Shown one piece after another: positions 13,024-25,716 of a stretch of DNA of 64,000 nt (positions within the stretch are counted from its first letter, which is position 1; every line of letters starts with the position of its first letter). A program made the translations under genes and the position numbers. The notes below the pieces were generated by a model. It had not been told where the DNA came from and did not search any database. It saw only the letters and a program-made list of their open reading frames with translations. The DNA is from Litoditis marina (Eukaryota; Nematoda; Chromadorea; Rhabditida; Rhabditidae), in the NCBI GenBank assembly GCA_964036275.1, contig OZ038434.1:27885511-27949510 (forward strand). The letters run 5' to 3'.

Positions 13024-13480
13024 CGTAACTATGCACTGTTTGTGAGCAATTGACGGCACCACACGTGCGATGCCGTCAATTGATCACAAACGGTGCTCAT
13101 TTGGCCGATTGGTGAAAAAAGCGCAACAACTAGCCGGGTTTAGGATCAGGGGTCAAACCGACATTGTCAAGGCGTACAAGAGCAATGTTGTCATGAACCC
13201 GAAACGGTTTCATGTTGACCGACCGGTTCAAAATTTTGGATTTGGAGTTAATTCTGCTGTTACTGACTCTATCCCGACAAATTGGATGAATTTGTCGGCT
13301 TCACCGCCGCGCAACGCGTCCGCTGTGGGAATAAATTTTCGCGAAACGATTTTTACCACAACTGTAGACCACCAATTGCACACTAAATATCAATTTGCAC
13401 AACAATAGAGTCTTTTCTCTTTAATCTCTCTCAATCCAAATCTCGAAGTCGATTCAGGAGTTTTTAAGGAAATGGCATAA
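13024..13480 (+). mobile_element. SINE-like repeat, copy a (diverged)
   Basis: Shares the body of the family also found at 34300-35250, 42185-42760 and 47845-48555. Landmarks are TTGACCGA.CGGTTCAAAA, a CCGCCG-rich stretch, ACTGTAGA(T/C)CA, and TCTCTCTCAATC before the tail. An inverted pair CAATTGACGGCA / TGCCGTCAATTG sits at its head (13048-13085). The 112-codon frame in it is not a gene. Confidence 0.65.
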
Positions 13481-14525
13481 AAGGACTTTTGAAAACGAAT
13501 GTTGTGCTCGAGAACTAACGCAACGCTATGGCAATTTTCACGTCTTCGTTCCGATTTTTCAAAGGCAGAGTTTCTTCACTTTTGTCACGAAAGACTTTGT
13601 TTTCATAAAACTTCGGTTTACTAGCGTGATAGTTCCTATAAAAACACTTGAGAAGCTAGAGTAAAGTTCCAGAGACTCATTTTCTGAACTTCCAAAAGTT
13701 GAAAGGCAAATGTATTTATTATTTTTGGATCAAGGATATTTCGAGCGAAAAGGAAGCCGAAACTGTGATTGATTGAACATTGATTGCACTTTCAAGGACG
13801 TAAAAAAAAGCCGACAAATCTGATAGAGGACTTTCGCTGAGGATGAAGGAAAACCGCAATCTCTAGTATGACCGATAATTAAAATGACCACACATAATTA
13901 ATACTAATAAAAACTTGAACGATTTATCTTGCGCGGAAGCGACATCTATATAAAGAATATCGAATCTAGAGAATCTAATCTCTATGATCACTGCTGGAAA
14001 ATTTTGAACTTTATCACTCCTTCGTTGGTGTAACATCACGCATAGTTATTATATGCAACTTTTCATACTCCAGAACTGCTTCGTTTCCATTAATCTATAT
14101 CAAACCTAACAAACATATATTTTGTTCAAGAGAAAAAGACATGTTCTATAGATCTAATCAATAAAAAGTACGATCAACAATCAACCTCAACAGTTGCCAT
14201 TCCGTACGTTGTAGGGAGTGAGCTTGCTTCAAATAAATACTGTCCTCAATGCAGTTAACTCCACTTCTCAAATTGAAATCTGACATTTATACCTCTTCAA
14301 GATACAATCAGGTTTTAACACAAAAATATATTAGTGAAAAATGAAACGAATTGGTAATTTATTGGATTATTTCAAATAGTTACGAACTGATGAATCTTGA
14401 CTGCCCTCTAGATATATTTTTTCTTTGCATAATCGAAATAGTCATCACGTGGCGGCCGATATTGGGTGGTTCGACTCGACCTCATCTGGCAACAGTTCTA
14501 GATACACCCACACACAGACACTTAT

Positions 14526-15107
14526 CATACAAACCATGCAGTTCAGGTGTTTTAACGGAAGGACACGAACCGTTGAAACAAACTCCTATATGTATTTCTT
14601 CTCCTCCATCGATAGTCTGCATTGCCCAAAATATTGGAATACTAAAAATTTGTGTTTTAATATACATTCAACGAATATATCAACTTAATAGTAAAACGAA
14701 TTCAGTTATTGGTCGGCTCGGATGTAAAAAAACGTGATTCGATTGTGCGCAGAGTGTAGAAAGTTCAGAACAGTTCAATTTGTGTTAGAATTTCGATAGA
14801 AGCAAGTTGAAGGTGTATAAATTAACATTCATTGTATATAAATTTTGATTTATTACAATGAGAATGTGAAAAACTGAGGAGGCATTGAAAGCGGTTTCAT
14901 TTATAATAATTAATTCATTTATTCATTTATTCATTGGTGGGAACTGAAGTAGCTTTGTCGACTCAAACAACACTTCGAACCAGTTTGGGACTTCTCACTA
15001 AAATTGTTCTCATTATCAAAAAAAGCAGCCTCGTCATTGACAGGACAAGTAGACATGTGTAACATATGTTGATATCTGTAGTTTCAGAAAATATCTCTCA
15101 CTGTAAG
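14526..15107. other. Spacer upstream of the DUF229 gene
   Basis: AT-rich, with a small TTCATTTA repeat near 14905-14935. A promoter must lie here, but no clear core motif was identified. Confidence 0.5.
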
Positions 15108-18100
15108 ATGTTCAACGAAGTCAATGGAACGGTGGGTTGTTCAATATTTTATAAACAGAAATACATAATAAATTAGTTACATAACACAGGTTAATGGCAT
15201 AAACACGGCAGTTCTCTTATCAATACTAAGAAGATAAACGTCACAACTTTCAGATATCAATCATTGTCTTATTCATACTGTCTTTCTCCTACTATATTTC
15301 TTCCAATTCACAAGAGTTTTCATTCGATGGGGAGACTGAAGAAACGATAATTGAACGTTATAGACTGCCCGATAAAGGTGAACCAATAGTCAAGGCTGAG
15401 CCTATCTAGAGTCTTAAGTTACTCTCAGTTCTTTATGTAATATTTAGGAAAGCTTTATTGTATTTGATACATAATTGTAAACTTCACTTCGAAGATCTCA
15501 ATAAACGTTATATCTCCTATAAAACTCTGCCGTCGTTACTTTTGTGGTACTGCTTGCCGCCTCGTCGTTGTGACAAAGTGTCTTCCAATGAGCACACAAT
15601 TGCTTATTACTATTATTCAATTAGTGGGTGAATTATATTTGTATGCAGTAACCCTTAACAAACACAATGTTAACACCACTCCATGATTTCACTCCTGCTT
15701 TCAATGGAGGCTATATTTTCTACAACTCTGTTTCATCATACTGTAGGGTGTAGGAGTACGTAAGTATGGTGTGGTTTTGATAGTTTTCGAATTCAAATAC
15801 ACCGCTTTTCAAAAATACATTGGATTTCAACATACTCGCAATTATTGGAACTAGCTGTCCTCTTCCAGATAGTGATAATCGATTTCATGTGAAGACATAT
15901 ATGACAAATTCCTCGTTTCGTATGCACCAAAGATTAGGCAATGAATGTTTCAGTTGTCGGAGAGATTTTGGGAAATCAATGTAAATGGCCTCTTCTACAT
16001 AAAAATGAAAAAATGACTGAGAGACCTCTGTGAGTTTCAAAAAACATTCAAAAAACATTCATCACGATGATAAAAACATATCTTTCGAGCTCATAGAAGC
16101 ACTGTGGTCACTCTTGATAGCCATTTAGCGACAAAAGCTTCCACGAAACAAAGTGTTAGGTGATTCATAATCAGTTCGCGTCCTTATCACATAATATCGA
16201 AACAACTATTCTGCTTGTACACTAATCCAAAAAACATCATAACGACACTCATTGCAGTCCATATTATTGCGAGAAACGTACGAATTTTATTTCAACGTTG
16301 GATGAACATGGCTTTCTGCAGGTTTATTCACAGCACAGACGTACGAAAAAATTACCGGGGATGTGAGTTCACTTCTGTTTCAGTGGACTCGATCCATTTT
16401 TAAGAGTTATATTTTTTCCAGAACAGTCGAGCTCTGAGTTTAAACTAAAAAAACTCTATTGTTGGTGTCTAACCCAAATTCACCTCAATGGTTTACAAAG
16501 TTGGCTGCTGGCATATAGCGTCATGAATTACTCTATTCGTACAGTTACAGTTGCTCTTATTCGGAGATCACACATAATGGTTCCGTGGGCGCTTCTGTCT
16601 GGGTGAGTTTTTTCCAAAGGTTTCCAACCGTAACAGTCATCGGGAATGGAACGCTACTTTTCCCTCTATATAGTTGGAATTTATGTAGATGGAACAAGTT
16701 CATAGATATTATTTCACTTGAGTGTTACATTAGTTACTCCATTCTCTAGATTGACATATATCAGTACATAAATTCGTTAAACATGTACTCGTTCATGTAC
16801 ATTCATATGTAAATGAACAAAAACATCTAAAAATCATTTCCACAACGTTTTTTTTCAAATATTTCTTTCACTTTTCACGCTTTCCACGCGTAATAAATAT
16901 AAGGAAATTACTATTTCAGCTGAAGACCAGTCAGCCAGTATACATTGAACACCTTCAGTTTACAATCAGATGTTATGAGGGAAATAACGTGAAAAATCGT
17001 CCCGATTATGAACGTTCATTCATAAACTGGGCGGCCGCACCAGTGAAGAAAGTCAAGAATATAGCAAATAAAGAGGTACAGTTGTGGCTTCGTAAATCGT
17101 ATGACCAAGATCTATTACAAATGACTATAGGTATCGTGATACGAAGAATACTGGACCAGTGAAATACAATTGAACAATTTTTGTTCTGACTAACAGGTTT
17201 CATAACACATAGAGTTGACCCCAACTACCAAATTTGTTTTTCTCCGGATAAAAATTATGAATAGTTATCGATAACAAATATCCTCATACGAACGAAGTTT
17301 GAGTGAACCAGCCAATTCGTGCTGTAACAACATCTGTTTTATATTTTTTTTCTCCGAAAAACAGTGTTATGTGGTGATCCAAATGGGGCGATAACTCCAT
17401 ACATTCTGGTATTTATTTTGCGACTGTCCGTTCTTGCAATTTGTCACCCGTAAAGAGCCAAGCGAGCTGAAGGCTCTAAATAAAATCGAACTATCGGCTC
17501 GTTGATGAGCGATTGTTGTAACTATACGTTAATGAAATGATTTAAAGATGGAACAACGACCGTCGATATCAATTCTAACAGTATCCGATCTTTCCTCTGC
17601 ACAATGGAAACAAACCCTACCAACGTCCGCGGAGTTCATGAAATCTAACGATTTTATTACCATGCATATGTACAACAAGGTCAGTTCCCTGTGCAGTCTC
17701 ATCATGAACATACCGTCTAGATTACAAGAGCGCACAAAGTCCGACAACCGAAAAAATGGGTCAACTATTGCAACTAATTCTTTGAGTTGTATTTTTTACA
17801 TTATTCGCTTCAAAAACAGATGAATGCAGTGCCACTTGCTTGTAGCGATAATTACTTCTCAAATAACTTTTAAATTGGACTGAAGAAAATAGGACACGAG
17901 AAAGATCATTACATGTTACTGATCAAGTTCAGAAGCTGATGAAAACGTTATAAATGCGAATAGAGGACATATCAGGTAGTCACATTATGATAAAGTTATA
18001 GTGAAGTTGAATGCACCACTGTCGTGGCGATAAATTAGAATAGCGCTCTGTATTTGTCTAGCTTTGCCTCATTCGGTGCGCGATTTGACCTGTCTAATTT

Positions 18101-21100
18101 ATGAACTGTGTTGCAGATTACAAGTGGAGCAGCCGAGAACACGCGTCTTGTTTTGTTTGGGAAAACAAATAACTCTATATTGTTCGATACTATGAGAGGT
18201 AAATGATAGCACTGAACTTGTTTGATTCATTCTCTAAACTGGCCCGAACCAAGCTAGTTTTGCTTCAATCACTTTTTACTAGAATAGTGTTTAGCATCGC
18301 GAAAAGGAGATAAACTTGGATGGTAGTTCGATGGACAACACTTCGTCAGCACGGTCTTGAGAGATATGTATACCGCAATGGTAACTGATAACAAAAATCC
18401 TCATTGTTTTTGAGAGGATCAAAGAAAATGTTATTGTGTTCGTTGAGAACAATTTTTGATCGATTTTGATAGACATTGCAGAGCAGAACTGTGTTGTTAT
18501 GATGCAGGACGACACACATATGAATAAGGAAGGTCGTTTCAATGGTCAAATATATTCTGATATTGACATCAGTCCGTATGTGCAGTACAATTATCAAAAT
18601 CTCAGGACTCCCTTCGAAGACGGGCAGTGTTTAACTGATGGAAAGGTGAGGACTGGTTATATCTCGAATCAGTGGTGCGTCTCTCAGAGGGCGGTGTCAC
18701 AAAAATAAACGACGGCACAAAAAAAATAAACGTCAAAATGAATATATATGAAAGAGTCTTGAAATCGACCAATTAATGAAATCAGTCCAAAAGCTCTCTT
18801 CGACGAATATTTGGGATTTGGCATGTTTTCAGAATGAATTTTTTAATTTGACATGTGTCAATCCCGGAATATTTATAATTTCAGCACAAGTACGCCCATT
18901 TTATTCCAGAGTTCGTTATGAAATATGTTTTCGGAATGTTATATTTCAAAAAAAAAGTCTGGAATGTGTCAACTTGTAAAATGTTCGGCTCGTTTGAAAC
19001 ATACACAGATTTTCGAAATTTCTGCTTATATGATGTAAAATAAGAACATTACGAAAACGAACATCGAACAAATTGTACGTTTCAATTACTTTTTGACAGT
19101 TGGAATCCGTTATTAAAATCTATTTGACAAGATTTTTTTTTCAAGGTAATTGCGTCCGATTTTATTGATAATTGGCGAAATTTGGAATTGAGTATGAAAC
19201 AAAAGTGTCATATTTCATTCAACTATCTTTCGGACTCGATACAGAGAAATAGTAGCAGATTGGCTGGTTCAGACAAAATGTTGAGGTTTGTACAAAGCAG
19301 TTTATTTTTTGTACAAAGCAGTTTTAACAGAAAAAGTAGTTTTCCGTCTGAAGTGAAAACAATGGTTCAAGAAACTGTGAAATATTGTATCGAAAATTCT
19401 TCAAAAAATATTTTCCCCTCATGTACAGTTCACAAATGATATTCAAACCAGAACAATTATAAACTGTGCCATCAGGAATACTTTCGATTCTGAATTACGA
19501 CTTCTTTGTTGCATTACGACCAGATTCGGAAGCTGATATTGCTAAGTGACTTTGCGAAGAACAAATTGATTCGGGATGTAATAGCCTTACAGGTTATTAC
19601 ATCCCGAATCGATTTGTTCTCAAACCTAAATCAAACCGATTTGCTTGGAAACCAAATTTGAATCCAGTTGGTCCTTGAATGCCGGTTCCAACTGAGAGGT
19701 TAGGTTCTCTCCGGTTCTCTAGTGAATCGACCACGTGCAAAAATCAACACTAGCATTGACAATTCAAGTCACACGCATGTTGAAACATCATATGTTGACA
19801 GGCAAACGTAGTGACCAACTATTATGTGTGTCTAGATATATACAAGTCTTTTCAGAAATTCTCTGGAACAGTTAAAAGCGAATGACGTGTTTGATAACAC
19901 TATCCTAATATTAATGAGCGACGAAGGAAACAGGTCAGTTGTATTCAGAGCTTTGTGGTGACGAAACGAAAATTCTGGTGTGGAATTCGAGATTTGGGAA
20001 AAAAATACCGTCGCCAATTAGTTTAATTTCAAATATTTTTATCAACACTTGTATCAACTTACAGACATACAAGCGATTTTGTTGACGGATTTGTTGAAGA
20101 GAGGAATCCATATGTTGCCATACGATTACCACCCACATTTAAGAAGCAGTACCGGCAACAGTATCGGGCTCTGAAAACTAATTCGAAGAGGTGATTTATA
20201 TAATCTATAAGTCTACTTAAATGGAAATTTTTTAATCATCAAGAACGTAAGGTAACAATTCTCGGCAGCTTTCCGAGCGTTCCGCAATTTCACCGACAAC
20301 AGTTTGAAATTCGAAAACTTCTTGGATTGACACCATAAGTTCGTTTTTCTTTAATTATACGATAGACAATAACTAAAACGCTAAATTAAGTACTGACTCA
20401 GTCATTCAGTATCAAGAGTTAAAGGGAACTTACTTCTATAATGTGCAATGTAACAAATTTTTGAAGAATGAAAAAAAAATTATTCTGTTTTGAGATTAAA
20501 GTTTCAACAGAAAGTTTTGAAAACCACATTACTAGAAAGATAGCAGCCAGCAGGATTTGGGATACTGTAATACCACAATCCTTTATCTCTCACTGCTTTG
20601 TATTTTTTGTGATATTTACAAATCCTCCTTCACAGCTTTCACGTAGATAGTTTTCGCAATGTTTTGAATATGGCTTTCTATTTTTTATGGTTTTATGAAC
20701 AACTCGAACCACTAATTTAAAGAGGAACGGTCCCTTTAAGGCGAATTTGCCTTAACGATGTATTAGAGATACAAGTTACAATGTCATTTACAGACTGGTG
20801 ACTAACTTGGACTTGCATGAAACGTTGCTGGATTTGGCTACGTTAGAAATGCCGTATAACGAAGATGTAAAGGAAATCGCAGGTACAAGGACAACTTGAC
20901 ATTGGCCTTTTATCGTCCTATCTTTCAAAAAACTATAAAAATTTGATGTAAAAACCTACAATCTTTGATTATACAGATCCCGAAAAGATCGACCCCATTA
21001 GTTTCGAGCAAACTCGGGGAAGTTCTTTGCTCCGACAGGAATTCGATCGAAGAATGACGTGTGCGGATGTCGGTGTTCCTCCCCAGTTCTGTCTATGTAT

Positions 21101-23480
21101 GGAGCTAAACCTGGACCGAATGGAACAATTTAGCAAGTATGTTTTCAAAACTCATAACGCCCACCTCTGATTTACAATGGTTCTATCTTCTTATGATAAA
21201 TGTTGTCATCGAAGCTGACAAGCCTGGTTTTCAATTTTAAATGACTATATAAGACGCTCCAATCTAAATGGTTTCGGAAATCAGGAAATCCTAGTGATTT
21301 CATGAAATTTTTAGGATGAGACTTTTAACCATCAAAGAGTTATCACTTTTTTAAAATTATTTCTGATTGGACATCGGGTAGTCCCCATTTATTTGAAGTT
21401 TAAACTAAAAACCAAACGATCGAATCGCTGTGTCCCGATTCAGGAAATTGAAAAAAAGTGTGTCACAAAAAATTGCAGTTTTCACAAATCTCTCAAAAAA
21501 TTGTGTCACAATTTTTCACACTTCAATTTTTTGGGCACAGCTTTTTACACTTCAATTTTTTGGGCCCAATTTTTCACACTACAATTTTTTGGGCACATTT
21601 TTTCACTTTTCCAAATATTGTACATGTTCCAGCAAGAGAGGTCATTACTGAACCACTCGCGCAATACTAATGTTTCCTTCCATACCCCCCTGACTGCGCC
21701 GTATCTAGTATTGGCGATTAGAGCAATGAGACGCAGAGAAACGAGCGCGCATTGAGGGCATCGCCCAATTAGAGAAGAGACGCAGAGAAAGAACAGGCGA
21801 GACAGATCCGCAGGATTTGAAACCATAACAAGATACGGATCATTGAGAGCTGTGTCAAAGAGTATCACAACATTATCGCGCGAGAGACATACGAAGTGCA
21901 AAGTACTTCTCTTTAGAGAAACAAATGTGTCACAATTTTTCACACTTCCATTTTTTTGGCACAATTTTTCACACTTCAATTTTTTGGGCCCAATTTTTCA
22001 CACTACAATTTTTTGGGCACATTTTTTCACACTGTTTTCAACTGCGAAAACGTGTGTTATAATGTTCTGAAAGGAAAATAATTGTGGCAGAGGATTTTGA
22101 AACATACAAATATTCGGTAGTTTTATCTGCGCTCCAAATGAGGGCGACACAAGAATTAGAAGAATTGGACATTTCAGAAAAAATATCGGACAAGTCTGAT
22201 GATGCACAATATTTTGAGGTTTTCCAAGAAATTATCTAAAATGGAAACCATTTAGATTGGAGCGTCTTAATGAAGACAATATGACGGTTTATCTCAGGTA
22301 ATGTTATGGAGAAGGTTTGAGTCCCATTTCTATGATGGAACAAAAAGCCAATGGCGTTCTTTCAGTCATTATTCCGATTCATGTGTGTAGTAAAACATGA
22401 ACACATCTACCCTTAGACTTCTTCTACAAACCATTAACAATTTTACAATAGTAAATTTCTTTTTGTACCGTTTTCTTCCACCAACATCACGTCCTAGAAA
22501 AAATATTCTGAACCAATGTTCAACAGTTCAGATTTGCAGATAAACAACTTAATAAAAAGCAATTCCAAACCATAGATGCTCTGCTACTTTTCACCTTTCC
22601 AGCGATACGTTGGAATACGAAGAGGCATTTTCACTGATTGAGAATGAAATTTACAAAACTCCATGTGTACATAAAATTGAAATGGATGAGGAAGCATATG
22701 CATCTGCTCACGTGTATTCGTCTGCCAGTATGGTAACACACGGAGTAAATGATCTGAAAAGGTAATTATTTCTTTTACTAGCATGGGAGACTAGCACGTG
22801 CATCTGTGAAACGTGTATTTGGTTTTCGATCTGGAGACGGGTAGTGTTATTTCGCTAATGCATACATTCGTTGCGATCACAGTGAGCTGAAGAAGAGAGA
22901 AAATTTACGGGATTATCTCGCTAGTTTTAATCAACAAATTTCGCACCCATTTCGAGCGAGATCATGGTTTTCGAAACAATGCAGCATGGCAGATTGAGAT
23001 AACTATTGATGAAGCAACATGCAAAACTCAAATACAGTATGCGTCGTTCGATGGTTATTCTAACCTGTTAAAAAAACCATTCTTGTCAGTCGTACACACA
23101 ACCCCACTTGCAGTTGGAAACTCTCTCGCATCAGAAATGTTGTGCAGGATGTGGAACTTTTGGAGTTGGGATTTCATTTTGAGAGCGTACGAGATATTAA
23201 AGGGGAAGTGGTCAGTTATAAATAGTTTCTTTGTGTTCTTCTGTTGTGTTTTCAATCAAGAACAGACTTGTTTTTTATTAATCATACTTAAAGTAGACAA
23301 CAATAAAAAAACATTTTGCAGATAGAAGGTGGCGGTGTCGGTTATCTTCAGTACAATCGCACATCAGGTGAAATGAGCCTCATTAAACCTCTTCTGAGAG
23401 TATGGTCGAACATAATATGCTACACAAATTGGATGTCCGAACTGTGTGATATGTGCCATGGAGAAACCCTGCTGACATAG
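15108..23480 (+). CDS. DUF229 sulfatase-like protein, 18 exons, about 657 aa
   Basis: Exons: 15108-15131, 15254-15377 (hydrophobic anchor IIVLFILSFSYYI), 15954-16029, 16258-16362, 16551-16602, 16920-17075, 17548-17679, 18117-18198, 18473-18645, 18885-18926, 19146-19285, 19856-19933, 20065-20190, 20794-20882, 20977-21136, 22603-22761, 23114-23210, 23322-23480. Phases agree at every junction. Landmarks of DUF229, a nematode extracellular family in the alkaline phosphatase/sulfatase superfamily, appear in order: QCKWPLL, CSYSEIT, ISILTVSDLSSAQ, VLFGKT, VFDNTILILMSDEGNR, VEERNPYVAIRLP, LDLHETLLDLATL, DVGVPPQFCLC and a Cys-rich end. The usual DHG motif reads DEG, and the usual DSxS is shifted to SDLSS, so it may be a pseudo-enzyme. 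Probably a type II membrane or secreted protein. Weak points are exon 1, the donor at 18927 (GTTTTC) and the last two exons. Confidence 0.85.
19558..19620. repeat. 29-bp stem, 5-nt loop hairpin in a DUF229 intron
   Basis: Arms 19558-19586 and 19592-19620 pair over 29 positions with only wobble exceptions; the loop is TTACA. It may be a tiny foldback element or a structured RNA. Confidence 0.85.
21458..22035 (+). repeat. Two direct minisatellite blocks in a DUF229 intron
   Basis: Blocks at about 21505-21610 and 21925-22035 consist of roughly 34-bp units reading CACAATTTTTCACACTTCA then ATTTTTTGGGC. The blocks are nearly identical and share orientation, with 310 bp of different sequence between them. 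The array lies in the 1.47-kb intron 21137-22602, and its open frames in three phases are artefacts of the repeat. Confidence 0.8.
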
Positions 23481-25490
23481 CTTCTCTTAATCATGTATCG
23501 ATTTTTCGATCTGAGATTTTTATTATTATCGTACAGAATTGTATTTTTTGTGTTCAACATTCTAGATTACTGCTCATGATCATGTTTGATTTGTGAAACT
23601 GCGAAATCGAAATAGACAACTGCAAGTTTGAACCAAAATGAGTCGTTTATCTATAATAAGACGACTGCAACTAAACTTCAAAATTTTCGTTTCCCACATT
23701 GTTGTCAGCGGAGTGGGTGTGACAAGTTAGCCATTATCCTGTCAAAGTTGCTGATGTATCCGGGAATTATACCTCCGTTTCACTACGGCATAAACTGAAT
23801 TTCGAACAATTTAGTTGTGAAAGGCTTCATTGGTGTGAAAGGCTTCATTCAACAACAGTGTGCAACAACATACAATCAATGACAATTCGATGATCCCAAA
23901 CTTTACAATAACATATACACATATACAACAACAAAAACAATCATAAACACACAATGATCAATGTTGGCATAAACAATAATATGAAGTGAGTGAAAGAGAG
24001 ATTGAAAAAGAGAGAGAGAGAGAGAGTGATGTGGGAGAATCTGAAAACTAAGAGAAATCTATCCAGTATGTCGGGAAATATCTTAGTAAACCTCGAAACC
24101 GATCATCGAACCTGACGTTGACTCAATAACTTTCAAACCAGGCAAGCAAATTATGCCTGATACAATACAAAGTTAATCGGTACGAAATAGCCTTTTCATT
24201 GCGTGGTAATAACTTATTAACTTGGAGCTGAGACTAGTGCTCTATGATAGGAAAGTACAGTCCACGTATGGGCGACCCTCGTTGAATATGACTTGATACT
24301 TGAAGTAAACGTTCATTTCCTTGGTTCACGATGATTCCATCCGTCCCCCTCCTTCTTTTCTTTCTCGACTCCTTTTTGAATTACCACTCATTTTGAAGTT
24401 CGAGCTGAAATAACTTGATGAAATTCACGTCTTTCACTCCAAATAAAATCACAAATCACATCCAATACATAATATGAACAAAGCATAAAAATAACACACT
24501 GAAAATGACGAAGTTTTGGACGCGTCCATATTTATTTTTGAACGGCCAAATTTCGCGCCATTGCCAATGGGTCACGATTAGCATTGGGTCACATTTCCTC
24601 ACAAATTCCTCAAAATTTCTAAAATCATTCAAAAAAGTGTGTACAAACTCGCATAAACGTTACATTCACAATCACTCCGTAATCCTTATAGCCGATGCAC
24701 CATTTCGCAACTCGGATCACCTTTTTGCATCGTATAACAAGTGTTAACTGTGGTTCAGTGGTAATATTGGTGATCCCGAGTGGAAGTTATGATATAAACA
24801 TATTTTACAACACGACCCTTGTTTTGAATGCGAGTTTAATACACATTTCTTCGTTTTATAGACAACAGAACGCCTTTTGATGTTCCTTTCATATAACAAT
24901 CAACAACGAAACAGACACAGTGGGGGAGATCAGTCATTTAACAGGTATTAGAATTGAGATCACGTTTAGGTAGATATGACATGCTTGAAATCTATCAACA
25001 ACTATCTAAACCTAGTGAAGCGATGACAAAACTAGACGTTGAAGAACTAAGAAGCGAATCTCAACAATACTACAATTAGTCAATGGAGAAACAAATCAAG
25101 TTATTAATACCGGGGGGGGGGGGGGGGGGAGAATCAATTGTCTTTTACTCACTAGCTTATCCATTCATCCTTCACAATCACTCACATAATATGGAAACCT
25201 AGAGGAAAACCGTAAAATTCACATGATGTTAAAAAGTAGGAAAAACGGTACAAATCCTCAGGACTTTAGGATAAGTCTCAAACTGGCAACACAAAAGTGG
25301 CGCCAACTACTTACAGAGGAGCTTGGCGCATTTTCGGATTGGCTCCAAACGCGTGCGCCCAGCTCACAAGGAAAAACTACAAAGTTAACCTTTTAGTTTT
25401 TCTCACGTCACAATTTTATCACGAATCGCGTGTTCCCACGCGACAATAGTCACCAATTTTCAAATTTCATTCTGATTGTTCTAATCAATA
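23481..25490. other. Intergenic; GA microsatellite and G18 tract
   Basis: No gene recognised. It holds a GA run at about 24008-24027 and an uninterrupted run of 18 G at 25112-25129. Confidence 0.6.
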
Positions 25491-25703
25491 AGTGATTGTA
25501 CTAGTACAACTAGCAAAAAGAGAACAATCAGTAAAAAGTGGGGGACCAGGAAGTGTGTGAGTTCTGTTCGGTTTCACCGTTTTCAGCAAAAAGTGAGCAA
25601 TACGAGGTAGGAAGTGTGCAACAAAAATAGAACAATACATTGGTTTGCACAACGGTTCAAAAAAACATTTATTACAAGAATTATTATTTTAGCGTGAGTG
25701 TAT

Positions 25704-25716
25704 GGGGGGGGGGGGG
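25704..25716 (+). repeat. Poly-G tract (13 G)
   Basis: Uninterrupted G13 right at the 5' edge of the RTE copy; it could be part of the insertion junction. Confidence 0.95.

Larger units (their letters stand above)
12221..14525. mobile_element. Inverted-repeat element with about 130-bp arms
   Basis: The right arm (14393-14525) is the reverse complement of the left arm (12221-12281 joined to 12944-13017). Shared blocks include AAGTGTCTGTGTGTGGG, GTTGCCAGATGAGGTCGAGT, CCAATATCGG and TCTAGAGGGCAGTCAAG. The left arm is split by the MITE at 12282-12935, and the 1.4-kb interior has a SINE-like copy. No transposase ORF is visible, so it is a non-autonomous element or a fossil. Confidence 0.8.

Noticed and set aside
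13070..13408. 112-codon frame
   Set aside because: It lies wholly in a SINE-like repeat with copies that do not keep the frame.
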